A stretch of 64,000 nucleotides of DNA from Lachnospiraceae bacterium (GTDB lineage Bacteria > Bacillota > Clostridia > Lachnospirales > Lachnospiraceae): assembly GCA_902363825.1 (NCBI GenBank), contig CABJBK010000009.1, forward strand, positions 102,626 to 166,625, written 5' to 3'. Every line of letters begins with the position of its first letter. Positions within the stretch are counted from its first letter, which is position 1. The notes beneath the pieces are model-generated. The model was given only the letters and a program-made list of their open reading frames with translations. It was not told where the DNA came from and searched no databases. The position numbers and the translations under genes were made by a program. Shown here in pieces: positions 15,684 through 23,224 of the stretch.

Positions 15684-17840
15684 ATGGAACATACGATGGG
15701 GCGTGTGACGATACCGACAGACATGGATGTGGTAAAGGAGACACTGGAACTTGCAAAAAAATGGGGCGCGGACGCGGTGCGCGACTGTGACGGGACAGAT
15801 TTTCCGAAGGAGTTAAAGGACGCGGGGTTAAAGGTATACGCGACCTACTACACCACCAGAAAAGACAATGCCTGGGCGAAGGAGAATCCGGATGAGATCC
15901 AGCAGATGTATCTGATGACGCCGATCTACACGGCGGAGGAGGAAGAGCTTCAGATCCATCTGATGAAAGGGCTCTATCCCGATATGCTCGCGCCAAACAG
16001 CCGGGATGACATAAAACGCTGGTGGGAGGTCATAGACCGGACGACAGGGGAAGTCGTAGACACGGATGCGTGGGAGTATGATGAAGCAGACGGGGATGTG
16101 ACGATAAAGACCGTGCCGTTCCACGATTATACGGTGAGCTTTCTCGCGTATATCCTCTGGGATCCGGTGCATATGTACAATGCGGTGGTCAACGACTGGA
16201 AAGACGTGGAACATCAGATGACCTTTGATGTCCGCCAGCCAAAGACACACGCGTTCACCATGAAGCGTCTGCGCAAATTCATTGAGACCCACCCGTACGT
16301 CAATGTACTGCGCTTTACGACCTTTTTCCACCAGTTTACACTGGTGTTTGATGAGCTTGCCCGCGAAAAATATGTGGACTGGTATGGCTACTCGGCATCG
16401 GTAAGTCCTTATATCCTGGAACAGTTTGAAAAAGAGGTTGGTTACCGGTTCCGTCCGGAGTATATCATCGATCAGGGATATTACAACAACCAGTATCGGA
16501 TCCCGACGAAAGAATACCGGGATTTTCAGGCGTTTCAGCGTAGGGAAGTGGCAAAGATCGTAAAAGAGATGGTGGATATCACGCACGAGTACGGAAAAGA
16601 AGCCATGATGTTTCTGGGGGATCACTGGATCGGAACAGAACCGTTTATGGAAGAATTTCAGGGGATCGGGCTGGATGCCGTGGTCGGAAGTGTCGGAAAC
16701 GGCGCGACGCTCCGTCTGATCAGCGACATAGAGGGCGTGAAATACACCGAGGGCAGACTGCTCCCGTATTTCTTCCCGGATACGTTTCACGAGGGCGCAG
16801 ATCCGGTAAAAGAGGCAAAGACAAACTGGGTGACTGCAAGGCGCGCGATTTTGCGCAAACCGATCGACCGGATCGGATATGGCGGTTACTTGAAGCTGAC
16901 GCTTGATTTCCCGGAGTTTACCGATTATGTGGAATCGGTCTGTGAGGAATTTAGGGAACTGTACCGCAACATCAAGGGAACAACGCCTTACTGCGTAAAG
17001 ACGGTCGCAGTCTTAAACTGCTTTGGAAAGATGCGTGCATGGGGCAACCATATGGTACATCACGCGATTTATTTTAAGCAGAATTATTCCTATGCGGGGA
17101 TTATGGAAGCACTGTCCGGCGCACCGTTTGACGTGAAATTCATCAGCTTCGAGGATATTTTAAAGAACCCGGATCTGTTAAAAGAGATCGACGTGATCCT
17201 GAATGTCGGGGATGCGGACACCGCGCAGACCGGCGGGGAATGGTGGTGTAACCCTGTCATTTCCTCTGCCATCAAAGAATTTGTTCATCGCGGGGGCGGA
17301 TTCATCGGAGTCGGAGAGCCGTCCGCGCATCAGGCAAACGGACATTTCTTCCAGCTTGCGAACGTGCTTGGCGTGGAGGAGGAGCGTGGATTTACGCTTG
17401 GATATGACAAATACAACAAAGACGTACACGCGCATTTTATCACCGAGGACGCAGGCGCACACATTGATTTTGGCGAGGGAAAGAAGAATATCTATGCGCT
17501 TGACGGGACAAAGATCCTGGCGAAGACGGGAGATGACATTGATCTTGCGGTACATGAATTTGGCGCAGGGCGCGCGGTCTACATCAGCGGGCTGCCGTTC
17601 TCCTTTGAAAACAACAGACTGCTTTACCGGGCGATTTTGTGGAGTGCAGGAGATGAAAAGAACCTCCACCGCTGGTTTTCCACCAACTACCATGTCGAAG
17701 TCCACGCCTATGTGGCAAACGGAAAATACTGCGTGGTCAACAATACCTATGAACCGCAGGAGACAGAGGTCTATACCGGAGATGGCAGCCATTTTCCGCT
17801 TGCATTAAAAGAAAATGAGATCCGCTGGTTTGAGATTTAA
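15684..17840 (+). CDS. lnpA: GH112 galacto-N-biose/lacto-N-biose-type phosphorylase
   Basis: About 718 residues, the size of GH112 inverting phosphorylases, which cleave beta-1,3-galactosyl-HexNAc with phosphate to alpha-galactose-1-phosphate and free HexNAc. The N-terminal TIM-barrel region includes GADAVRDCDGTDFP, RFTTFFHQFTLVFDE and MMFLGDHWIGTEPF; a glutamine-amidotransferase-like domain (GGGFIGVGEPSAH) and a beta domain follow, as in the family. No signal peptide: cytosolic. Adjacent NahK and nag genes argue for lacto-N-biose or galacto-N-biose; some clostridial GH112 enzymes instead prefer galactosyl-rhamnose. GGGAGG at 15671-15676 supports ATG 15684. Confidence 0.9.
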   Translation: MEHTMGRVTIPTDMDVVKETLELAKKWGADAVRDCDGTDFPKELKDAGLKVYATYYTTRKDNAWAKENPDEIQQMYLMTPIYTAEEEELQIHLMKGLYPDMLAPNSRDDIKRWWEVIDRTTGEVVDTDAWEYDEADGDVTIKTVPFHDYTVSFLAYILWDPVHMYNAVVNDWKDVEHQMTFDVRQPKTHAFTMKRLRKFIETHPYVNVLRFTTFFHQFTLVFDELAREKYVDWYGYSASVSPYILEQFEKEVGYRFRPEYIIDQGYYNNQYRIPTKEYRDFQAFQRREVAKIVKEMVDITHEYGKEAMMFLGDHWIGTEPFMEEFQGIGLDAVVGSVGNGATLRLISDIEGVKYTEGRLLPYFFPDTFHEGADPVKEAKTNWVTARRAILRKPIDRIGYGGYLKLTLDFPEFTDYVESVCEEFRELYRNIKGTTPYCVKTVAVLNCFGKMRAWGNHMVHHAIYFKQNYSYAGIMEALSGAPFDVKFISFEDILKNPDLLKEIDVILNVGDADTAQTGGEWWCNPVISSAIKEFVHRGGGFIGVGEPSAHQANGHFFQLANVLGVEEERGFTLGYDKYNKDVHAHFITEDAGAHIDFGEGKKNIYALDGTKILAKTGDDIDLAVHEFGAGRAVYISGLPFSFENNRLLYRAILWSAGDEKNLHRWFSTNYHVEVHAYVANGKYCVVNNTYEPQETEVYTGDGSHFPLALKENEIRWFEI

Positions 17841-17853
17841 AGCGGTGTGGGAT

Positions 17854-17881
17854 CTGCGGCAGGTTATGGTTCCTGCCGCAG
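17854..17881. terminator. hairpin between convergent genes
   Basis: CTGCGGCAGG and CCTGCCGCAG form a perfect 10-bp stem with an 8-base loop, between the lnpA stop and the end of the agrC-like gene (whose last codons form one arm). There is no T-run, so it may act as a weak or bidirectional terminator or RNA stabiliser. Confidence 0.55.
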
Positions 17882-19171
17882 GGTCAGGATCGTGTGAAAG
17901 GTCTGGGTGCTGCCTTCATAATAGTTCTGGATCTCACCATGGTATTTTTCCACGATCCGGCAGACGCTTTTCATGCCGTAGCCATGCCGTCCCTTGTCCG
18001 GCTTGCTGGTCGGCAGGCGTTCCCCATGGCGGACAAACGGATCGCTTCCACAGGAGTTGGTCATCACAAGCACCGTGTAAGGAGTGTTTTCCCGGTGGCT
18101 GACGCTCAGCTCGATAAAAGCTTCCGCAGTGCCTGTGGCAGATTCAAGCGCATTTTCAAGCAGGTTGCAGAAAAGCGAGGTCATGTCCGTATCTGTGACA
18201 AATTCTGTCGTGCCGCTTCGGATATCCGTATGGAAGGTGACGCCCGCCTCACGGCATCTGGTCTGGTAGCGGCAGAGGATCGCGTCTAAGATCTCGCGGT
18301 CACACAGATGCGCGCTTTCTTTGAGCGCAGGGGACTGGATCAGAAGGCTTATGTATTCCGCGATCTTTTTTGGTTCGTTCTTATCATTTAAAACAGAGAT
18401 CATGTTGATATGCTTTTTGATATCGTGGATCAAAATATTCTGGTTTTCATTCTGCCTTAGCAGCAGTTTGTAATATTCTGTGGCATCCTGCTCTTTTTGC
18501 AGCTGGAGCGAGAGCTCGGTGAAGGACTGGTTCCGCTTTTTGGAGTAGCTGTCCGCCGCATAAACGAGGAGGTTACAGATCAAAAGAAGAACGGCGCTTG
18601 CCGAGATCATGCAGTTGATAAAGGTCGGAAGATTTCCGTTTTCCGAGATAAAAAAGAGGGACAGCATCAAAAAGAGCGAGATGATGGGAATGCTGATCAG
18701 AAAAAAGAACGTTTTATCCGGCGGAATGTCCAGGATCCTCTTTTCATAGTGTGCAAGCAGTGTCATAAAAGTAAAATATAAGGTTTTGCTGATGGCGGTG
18801 AGGAGCACGAGGGAAAAAAAGTAGTCGTTCGGTTTTCCGGAACTGTGAAAAAAGGAAAACAGGATGCTGTAAGGGATAAATTCACTGATCCCCATGAGAA
18901 AGGTAGCCGCGGCCGCGTGAAATAAGGCGGTATACCAGGTCAGGCGGTACATGAGCAAAAGAAAGCAGAAATTGGCGGCAAAAAATGTGACCGTGTTGCA
19001 TGACCAGGAGAGTTCCAGGCGGGAGAGCAGGTACAGACCGCTGTAAAAAATAAAGAGCATGGAGACCTGAAGATGCCAGTGGAACTTGGAATCAAACAGC
19101 CGGATCGCGTAGTTGCCGAAAATAAAACCTTCTATCGTGTAGATCAAAATATAAAATGCGGAAATTTCCAT
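17864..19171 (-). CDS. agrC: AgrC-like sensor histidine kinase
   Basis: A 435-residue protein: five or six hydrophobic segments over residues 5-210, a coiled linker, then a GHKL-type kinase. The phosphoacceptor His is in LIHDIKKH (about residue 250), the N-box is LLENALESA and the G-box is GRHGYGMKSV. This polytopic sensor plus HDIKKH layout is that of AgrC receptors for cyclic peptide pheromones. It lies 6 bases after the response regulator gene, with agrD and agrB divergent nearby. Predicted ligand: the peptide from the agrD gene at 20459. Confidence 0.88.
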   Translation of the reverse strand: MEISAFYILIYTIEGFIFGNYAIRLFDSKFHWHLQVSMLFIFYSGLYLLSRLELSWSCNTVTFFAANFCFLLLMYRLTWYTALFHAAAATFLMGISEFIPYSILFSFFHSSGKPNDYFFSLVLLTAISKTLYFTFMTLLAHYEKRILDIPPDKTFFFLISIPIISLFLMLSLFFISENGNLPTFINCMISASAVLLLICNLLVYAADSYSKKRNQSFTELSLQLQKEQDATEYYKLLLRQNENQNILIHDIKKHINMISVLNDKNEPKKIAEYISLLIQSPALKESAHLCDREILDAILCRYQTRCREAGVTFHTDIRSGTTEFVTDTDMTSLFCNLLENALESATGTAEAFIELSVSHRENTPYTVLVMTNSCGSDPFVRHGERLPTSKPDKGRHGYGMKSVCRIVEKYHGEIQNYYEGSTQTFHTILTLRQEP

Positions 19172-19177
19172 GGTGTC

Positions 19178-19885
19178 TTACCTCGTACTTTCTAAATATA
19201 AAAAATAGGCAGCTTTAAATTCGGTGTACTTTCTGCGCGTCAGGTAGGCCTCAAAGCGGTGGCTGGCGAGCTGGATGAGCGAGTGGTCAAATTCCGAAAC
19301 ATGTGAAAGGTTCACGAGAAAACTGCGGTGTGACTGGAAAAAGCAGTTTTTGGGAAGCGTGTCTGCCCAGAACTGCATATTATGTACCGATTCAAAATCT
19401 CTTGTCAGCGTGTGGATCACAAGCTTCCGCCCCTGCGTTTCCAGGCAGATGATGTCGGAAACAGGAACCGTAAATACGCCCTGTCTCGTCTCAATCGCGA
19501 CTTTTTCGGAGGCGCAGTTGTACTGCTTGAGCGCGTCCTTCAGATTGCGGAAAAGCCGCTTGCGGTCTATGGGCTTGGAGAGATAGCGGAAAACATGAAA
19601 CCGCATCGCCTCGTCCAGGTATTCCGTGTAGGAAGTCACCATAAAAATGATGGTGTCCGGCTGCTTCTTTTTTAGCTGCTGACCGACATAAATGCCGTCC
19701 ACACCGGGCATTTCCACATCGAGAAAAACGATGTCCTTTTCTCCGGGATCCGCAAGCAGGGATTCTCCGTCAAAAAACAGATCCATATCCGGGCATTTCA
19801 GATGATCCCGCTTAAAAAAGTCCCGGATATATCCGGCGAGCTGTCCGGCTGTCGTTTGATCGTCATCACAGATCAGTATACGCAT
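19178..19885 (-). CDS. agrA: AgrA-like LytTR response regulator
   Basis: A 235-residue regulator. The receiver domain has the acidic pocket CDDD, phosphoacceptor Asp56 in VFLDVEMPG, and Thr/Lys at MVTSY and LSKPI. The C-terminal LytTR DNA-binding domain (about 130-235) contains FQSHRSFLVNLSHV. LytTR regulators bind direct repeats upstream of weak -35 elements. The gene is 21 bases after an XRE regulator gene and 6 bases before the kinase gene, all one operon. Likely activates agrDB and unknown targets when the pheromone accumulates. Confidence 0.9.
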   Translation of the reverse strand: MRILICDDDQTTAGQLAGYIRDFFKRDHLKCPDMDLFFDGESLLADPGEKDIVFLDVEMPGVDGIYVGQQLKKKQPDTIIFMVTSYTEYLDEAMRFHVFRYLSKPIDRKRLFRNLKDALKQYNCASEKVAIETRQGVFTVPVSDIICLETQGRKLVIHTLTRDFESVHNMQFWADTLPKNCFFQSHRSFLVNLSHVSEFDHSLIQLASHRFEAYLTRRKYTEFKAAYFLYLESTR

Positions 19886-19906
19886 AAATCATATCTCCTT
19901 TATATT

Positions 19907-20263
19907 TTATATAAAATGTTCCTCGTTCCAGGGCGTCCGGTTGCGCGCTACGAGCAGTTCAATAAACTCTTTGGCGAGCGCAAGGTCGGACGGACTGCAC
20001 AGGCGTAGCATGTCCGAAATGTCTTTTGAGACGTTGTTGGCGTGCATACTGCCAAGCAGCAGATAGTCCGGCGTCACTTTTAAGACTTCACAGAGGTTTA
20101 AAAAAGTGTCGATGCTGGTTTTTTGTTTTCCGCTCTCAATGGCGGACATGTGGTTATTTGAGATGGAAAGCAGCCGGGCGAGTTCTCCCTGCTTTAAATG
20201 CAGTTCTTTGCGCCGCAGCCGGATGCGGTTTCCCATTTCGATATAGCGCAGGTGCAAATGCAT
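19907..20263 (-). CDS. XRE-family regulator in the agr operon
   Basis: About 118 residues with a Cro/C1 helix-turn-helix: GNRIRLRRKELHLKQGELA, then LLSISNNHMSAIESGKQKT, then a helical C-terminus with a conserved-looking TPDYLLLG. The ATG at 20263 is preferred, with AAGGA close upstream; the frame stays open for another 120 codons but that part would read through the divergent promoter. It is first in the operon with agrA and agrC, which the classical staphylococcal agr system lacks. It may repress one of the divergent promoters or modulate agr output. Confidence 0.78.
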   Translation of the reverse strand: MHLHLRYIEMGNRIRLRRKELHLKQGELARLLSISNNHMSAIESGKQKTSIDTFLNLCEVLKVTPDYLLLGSMHANNVSKDISDMLRLCSPSDLALAKEFIELLVARNRTPWNEEHFI

Positions 20264-20366
20264 CACATCCTTATCTTCAAAAAATTCTGAACGGGTTGGA
20301 TTTTTCTGCCTCATGTGAAAAAAAGAAGGGCAGAAAAAAGGTTTCGACCAATATAGAAGTATATCT

Positions 20367-20415
20367 GACCGTTCCTGCGAAAACGGTCGATTTTTGCCGG
20401 AAAAACGATTATGAT
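20367..20415 (+). promoter_or_regulatory. inverted-repeat operator and promoter of agrDB
   Basis: GACCGTT (20367-20373) and AACGGTC (20382-20388) form an inverted repeat directly upstream of a promoter with good -10 TATGAT (20410-20415) and poor -35 (TCGATT at 20387-20392). Position fits an activator site. The ACCGTT core loosely resembles LytTR half-sites, but these are inverted instead of tandem, so the XRE protein is an alternative binder. Confidence 0.5.
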
Positions 20416-20458
20416 AAGTGGCGTAACCAAAAAACATCGACCCGAAAGGAGAAGAACT

Positions 20459-20611
20459 ATGGCAAAGAAAAATTTTGGAAAACAGGCAGCAAAAGGGGTA
20501 GCGGCAGCGCTTGATACGGTACTGCGTGCGGATGCGAATTCCACATCCTGCATCGTGGTTTATCAGCCGAAGGCACCGAAGGAACTGGCACGTTACAAAA
20601 AGAGTAAATGA
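20459..20611 (+). CDS. agrD: AgrD-like cyclic peptide pheromone precursor
   Basis: A 50-residue peptide. An amphipathic Lys/Ala-rich leader (MAKKNFGKQAAKGVAAALD) precedes the core TSCIVVY and the tail QPKAPKELARYKKSK. The tail matches the AgrD recognition segment (compare PKEL in S. aureus AgrD). The single Cys31 is placed to form a five-residue thiolactone ring Cys-Ile-Val-Val-Tyr35, the ring size of staphylococcal pheromones. GAAAGGAG precedes the ATG. Its stop overlaps the agrB start (ATGA). Ring boundaries and exocyclic tail length are predictions; the identity as AgrD is well supported by position and pattern. Confidence 0.86.
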   Translation: MAKKNFGKQAAKGVAAALDTVLRADANSTSCIVVYQPKAPKELARYKKSK

Positions 20612-21168
20612 TCGCGTGGTGCGCACGGGGGATCACAGGATGGCTGATCCGGTGCGGAGCGGTCAGAGAATCTGACAGAGAGCTATATGTCTACGCGGCA
20701 TATAGCTTTCTGATCACCGTATCACCGTTATTCTTAACGATCCTGATCGGTACCCTGCTTGGAAAAACGTGGCAGAGTATCGTTTTGATCCTTCCATTTT
20801 TACTGATACGGAAATTCAGCGGCGGCGTACACGCAAAGCATGCCATCGTATGCTTCATCTGTTCGTGTCTGTTACTTCTTTTGTGCATCGAACTTTCCGG
20901 GCACATAGAGGGCGGCTCTACACTGGCAGCCGTGACAGCAGCAGCAATGGTATCCCTCTTTTTACTCAGTCCGGTGGATTCCAAAAACCGGAGACTGGAT
21001 GAAGACGAAAAAAGACATTACCGCGTGGTTACAGGAATTCTTACGACAGCATTCGGGCTGCTTGCGGCGGTACTTTTCTTCTGCGGATGGGAGAACGCGT
21101 CGGTGTGCATTTCACTTGGGATCATTCTGACTGCGGGCTTGCAGATACCGTGTATCTTTTCCAGATGA
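20608..21168 (+). CDS. agrB: AgrB-like pheromone-processing membrane peptidase
   Basis: A 186-residue integral membrane cysteine endopeptidase with about six hydrophobic segments. The catalytic pair is visible: His75 in GGVHAKH and Cys82 in AIVCFIC, seven residues apart as in S. aureus AgrB (His77/Cys84). AgrB removes the C-terminal tail of AgrD and forms the thiolactone. It overlaps agrD by 4 bases, which is the usual coupling, although order here is agrD then agrB. Length matches the family. Confidence 0.91.
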   Translation: MIAWCARGITGWLIRCGAVRESDRELYVYAAYSFLITVSPLFLTILIGTLLGKTWQSIVLILPFLLIRKFSGGVHAKHAIVCFICSCLLLLLCIELSGHIEGGSTLAAVTAAAMVSLFLLSPVDSKNRRLDEDEKRHYRVVTGILTTAFGLLAAVLFFCGWENASVCISLGIILTAGLQIPCIFSR

Positions 21169-21231
21169 TATCTGTTTTTTCAAGAAAAATGACCAAAACA
21201 GATGAAAAAATGTCGTTTCATACATAATTGC

Positions 21232-21259
21232 TTGAAAAGGCAGGGGATTTGAAGATAAT
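21232..21259 (+). promoter_or_regulatory. candidate promoter of the gene at 21304
   Basis: TTGAAA (21232-21237), 16-base spacer, GATAAT (21254-21259). Confidence 0.45.
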
Positions 21260-21303
21260 AGGAAACGTACTTATTGTTTTGGGAAGTGGAGAAGGATAAT
21301 CAT

Positions 21304-21969
21304 ATGGAAGGCATCAGTGGAGTAAAGTCGCAGGGAATTACCAAAGCAGCATTGACAAGGGAGAGAATCTGGGAAGCATTAGAGGAAATGAAAGTAGAAG
21401 ACCGGAATGAATTTTACATCGAGGGCCATAAATGCAGTATGGATGATGTGGAAAAGATAAATGACAGTCTGATACAGGAGATCAAAAGCAAAAACAATAC
21501 GATCACGATCGAAAAGGGGAAATTTTATGGAGTCCGTGGGGCAGACGGCAGGAAATGGGCGATGCGGATCAATAAAAACGGAGATTTCCGTCTCATGCAT
21601 TCGGAATCGCTTTACGCGTGGGATCACGGGGAAAAGTGTAAGGAAGCCTATGAATGCTGGGGATTTATCCGGGCGCTCAGTGTCACCTCACTCACGGTCG
21701 CGTTTGAAATGGAGTATAAGACCCCGGTGGAAGTGGACCGGATCTTTCAAAAATACGGGATCCGCCATGGATTTTTTACGATCCGCGTGGGAGAACGCAG
21801 CAATACCTTTTTCTACAGCAGAGAGGGAAAGATATACGCAAAGCAGGATTATGACAACTGCTACCGGATCTACCGGAAAGGAAAACAGGCGGTACTTCCC
21901 TATGGGGCAGATTATATGGATTTAAGAAGGGCGCGCGCAGGCAGGAGAAAAGTCTGGGAAAGCGCATAA
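21304..21969 (+). CDS. hypothetical protein next to the agr locus
   Basis: A 221-residue soluble protein I do not recognise. ATG 21304 has GGAGAAGG upstream. It has no signal peptide, no membrane segment and no known catalytic motif. Features: a helical charged N-terminal third (RERIWEALEEMKVEDRNEF), a middle rich in aromatic and beta-prone segments (FYGVRGADGRKWAMRINKNG) and a basic C-terminus (LRRARAGRRKVW). It has its own candidate promoter and a strong terminator. Being immediately downstream of agrB it could be an agr-controlled effector, but nothing in the sequence proves this. Confidence 0.7.
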   Translation: MEGISGVKSQGITKAALTRERIWEALEEMKVEDRNEFYIEGHKCSMDDVEKINDSLIQEIKSKNNTITIEKGKFYGVRGADGRKWAMRINKNGDFRLMHSESLYAWDHGEKCKEAYECWGFIRALSVTSLTVAFEMEYKTPVEVDRIFQKYGIRHGFFTIRVGERSNTFFYSREGKIYAKQDYDNCYRIYRKGKQAVLPYGADYMDLRRARAGRRKVWESA

Positions 21970-21994
21970 AAAAGAATAAAAGAGTTTGTCACGT

Positions 21995-22040
21995 CAGAGA
22001 CGGGATGCAGGAAACGCATTCCGTCTCTGTTGTGTTTCTA
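21995..22040 (+). terminator. intrinsic terminator
   Basis: AGAGACGGGATGC (21996-22008) pairs with GCATTCCGTCTCT (22016-22028), 13 bp with one G-U, followed by a T-rich stretch. It ends the hypothetical gene at 21304. Confidence 0.8.
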
Positions 22041-22165
22041 TAAATAATTTAGAAATAGTTCATGGAATTTTAAGAAGTGTCCTACCTTGTATAATCTCTG
22101 CGTTCAGTGTAAAATAAAAAGATACAAAAACGCGGCAGGAGCGGCAGAAAGGACAGGAAAACCAT

Positions 22166-23224
22166 ATGAAATTCCTACACATAGCGGATGTGCATCTTGG
22201 GCTTGCACCGGATGCGGGAAAGCCGTGGAGTTCGCGCAGACAACAGGATATATGGGATTCTTTCCGGGAGGTTCTTGCCGTGGCGGAGCGGGAAAAGGTC
22301 GATCTTGTCCTGATCGCCGGGGATCTGTTTCACCGTCAGCCGCTCATGCGGGAGCTAAAGCAGGTCAACGAACTCTTCAGCGGGCTTACCCGTACCAAAG
22401 TGGCGCTGATCGCGGGGAATCACGATTATATGCATCCGAGATCCAATTACCGGGGCTTTTCGTTTGCGGAAAATGTGATCTTTTTTGACCGTGAACAGAT
22501 AAAGGGAGTGGAACTGCCGGAGTATCAGGCGTGCATTTACGGGCTCAGTTACTGGCATAAAGAGATTACAGACGGTCTATATGATGCGCTGCGGCCGAAA
22601 GATCCGGCGAAGATCAACATACTGCTTGCGCATGGCGGCGACGCGAAGCACATCCCGATGTCGGAAGCGGCGCTGCGGCAGAACGGATTTGACTACGTTG
22701 CCTGCGGACATATCCACAAAGGCGGGCAGATCATAAAAAACAAAGCGGTCATGGCAGGTTCGCTTGAGCCGACCGACTGTAATGATTTCGGGCCACACGG
22801 ATACTGGATGGGTGAGATGACCAAGCGCGGATGTGAGGTATCGTTTTACCCGATCCGCAAATGTGAGTATGTGCGGCATGAGATCCGTGTGGATGCGGGC
22901 ATGACCGCGCAGGACGTGGAAGAATGCTTAAAGCGCGACCTCACGAAAAAAGAACCCTATGAAAAATACCATGTGATACTTACCGGCGGCTATACACCGG
23001 GCGCGGAGCCGGATACTGCGCGACTCTTGGAATTACCGGATGTGGCGGCAGTGGAGAACTGTCTGGTTCCCGCGTATGATTTCGCGCAGTTAAAGCGGGA
23101 GTACCGGGGAACACTGCTCGAACGGTATATTTCTAAGATAGAAGCACTGCCGCAGAACGCAGTCACAAAGGAAGCGCTGTATTATGGCGTGGACGCGATC
23201 TGTCAGGCGATGGAGCACAGATGA
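22166..23224 (+). CDS. SbcD/YhaO-like DNA repair exonuclease (metallophosphoesterase)
   Basis: A 352-residue Mre11-family nuclease subunit. The five-motif metal site is visible: ADVHLG, GDLFH, GNHDYM, LLAHGG and CGHIH. In B. subtilis the analogous YhaO is paired with the ATPase YhaN; here the partner ATPase gene overlaps by 4 bases. Together they probably form an SbcCD-like complex acting on DNA ends or hairpins. A -10 TATAAT lies at 22089-22094. Functional details are from family knowledge. Confidence 0.88.
   Translation: MKFLHIADVHLGLAPDAGKPWSSRRQQDIWDSFREVLAVAEREKVDLVLIAGDLFHRQPLMRELKQVNELFSGLTRTKVALIAGNHDYMHPRSNYRGFSFAENVIFFDREQIKGVELPEYQACIYGLSYWHKEITDGLYDALRPKDPAKINILLAHGGDAKHIPMSEAALRQNGFDYVACGHIHKGGQIIKNKAVMAGSLEPTDCNDFGPHGYWMGEMTKRGCEVSFYPIRKCEYVRHEIRVDAGMTAQDVEECLKRDLTKKEPYEKYHVILTGGYTPGAEPDTARLLELPDVAAVENCLVPAYDFAQLKREYRGTLLERYISKIEALPQNAVTKEALYYGVDAICQAMEHR

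Noticed and set aside
15828..16790. 320-codon open frame on the minus strand inside lnpA
   Set aside because: Antisense to a well-supported GH112 gene; composition is that of a shadow frame with no ribosome site or family resemblance.
20264..20626. Extension of the XRE protein by about 120 codons
   Set aside because: Crosses the divergent agrDB promoter and the agrD gene; no ribosome site and no domain.
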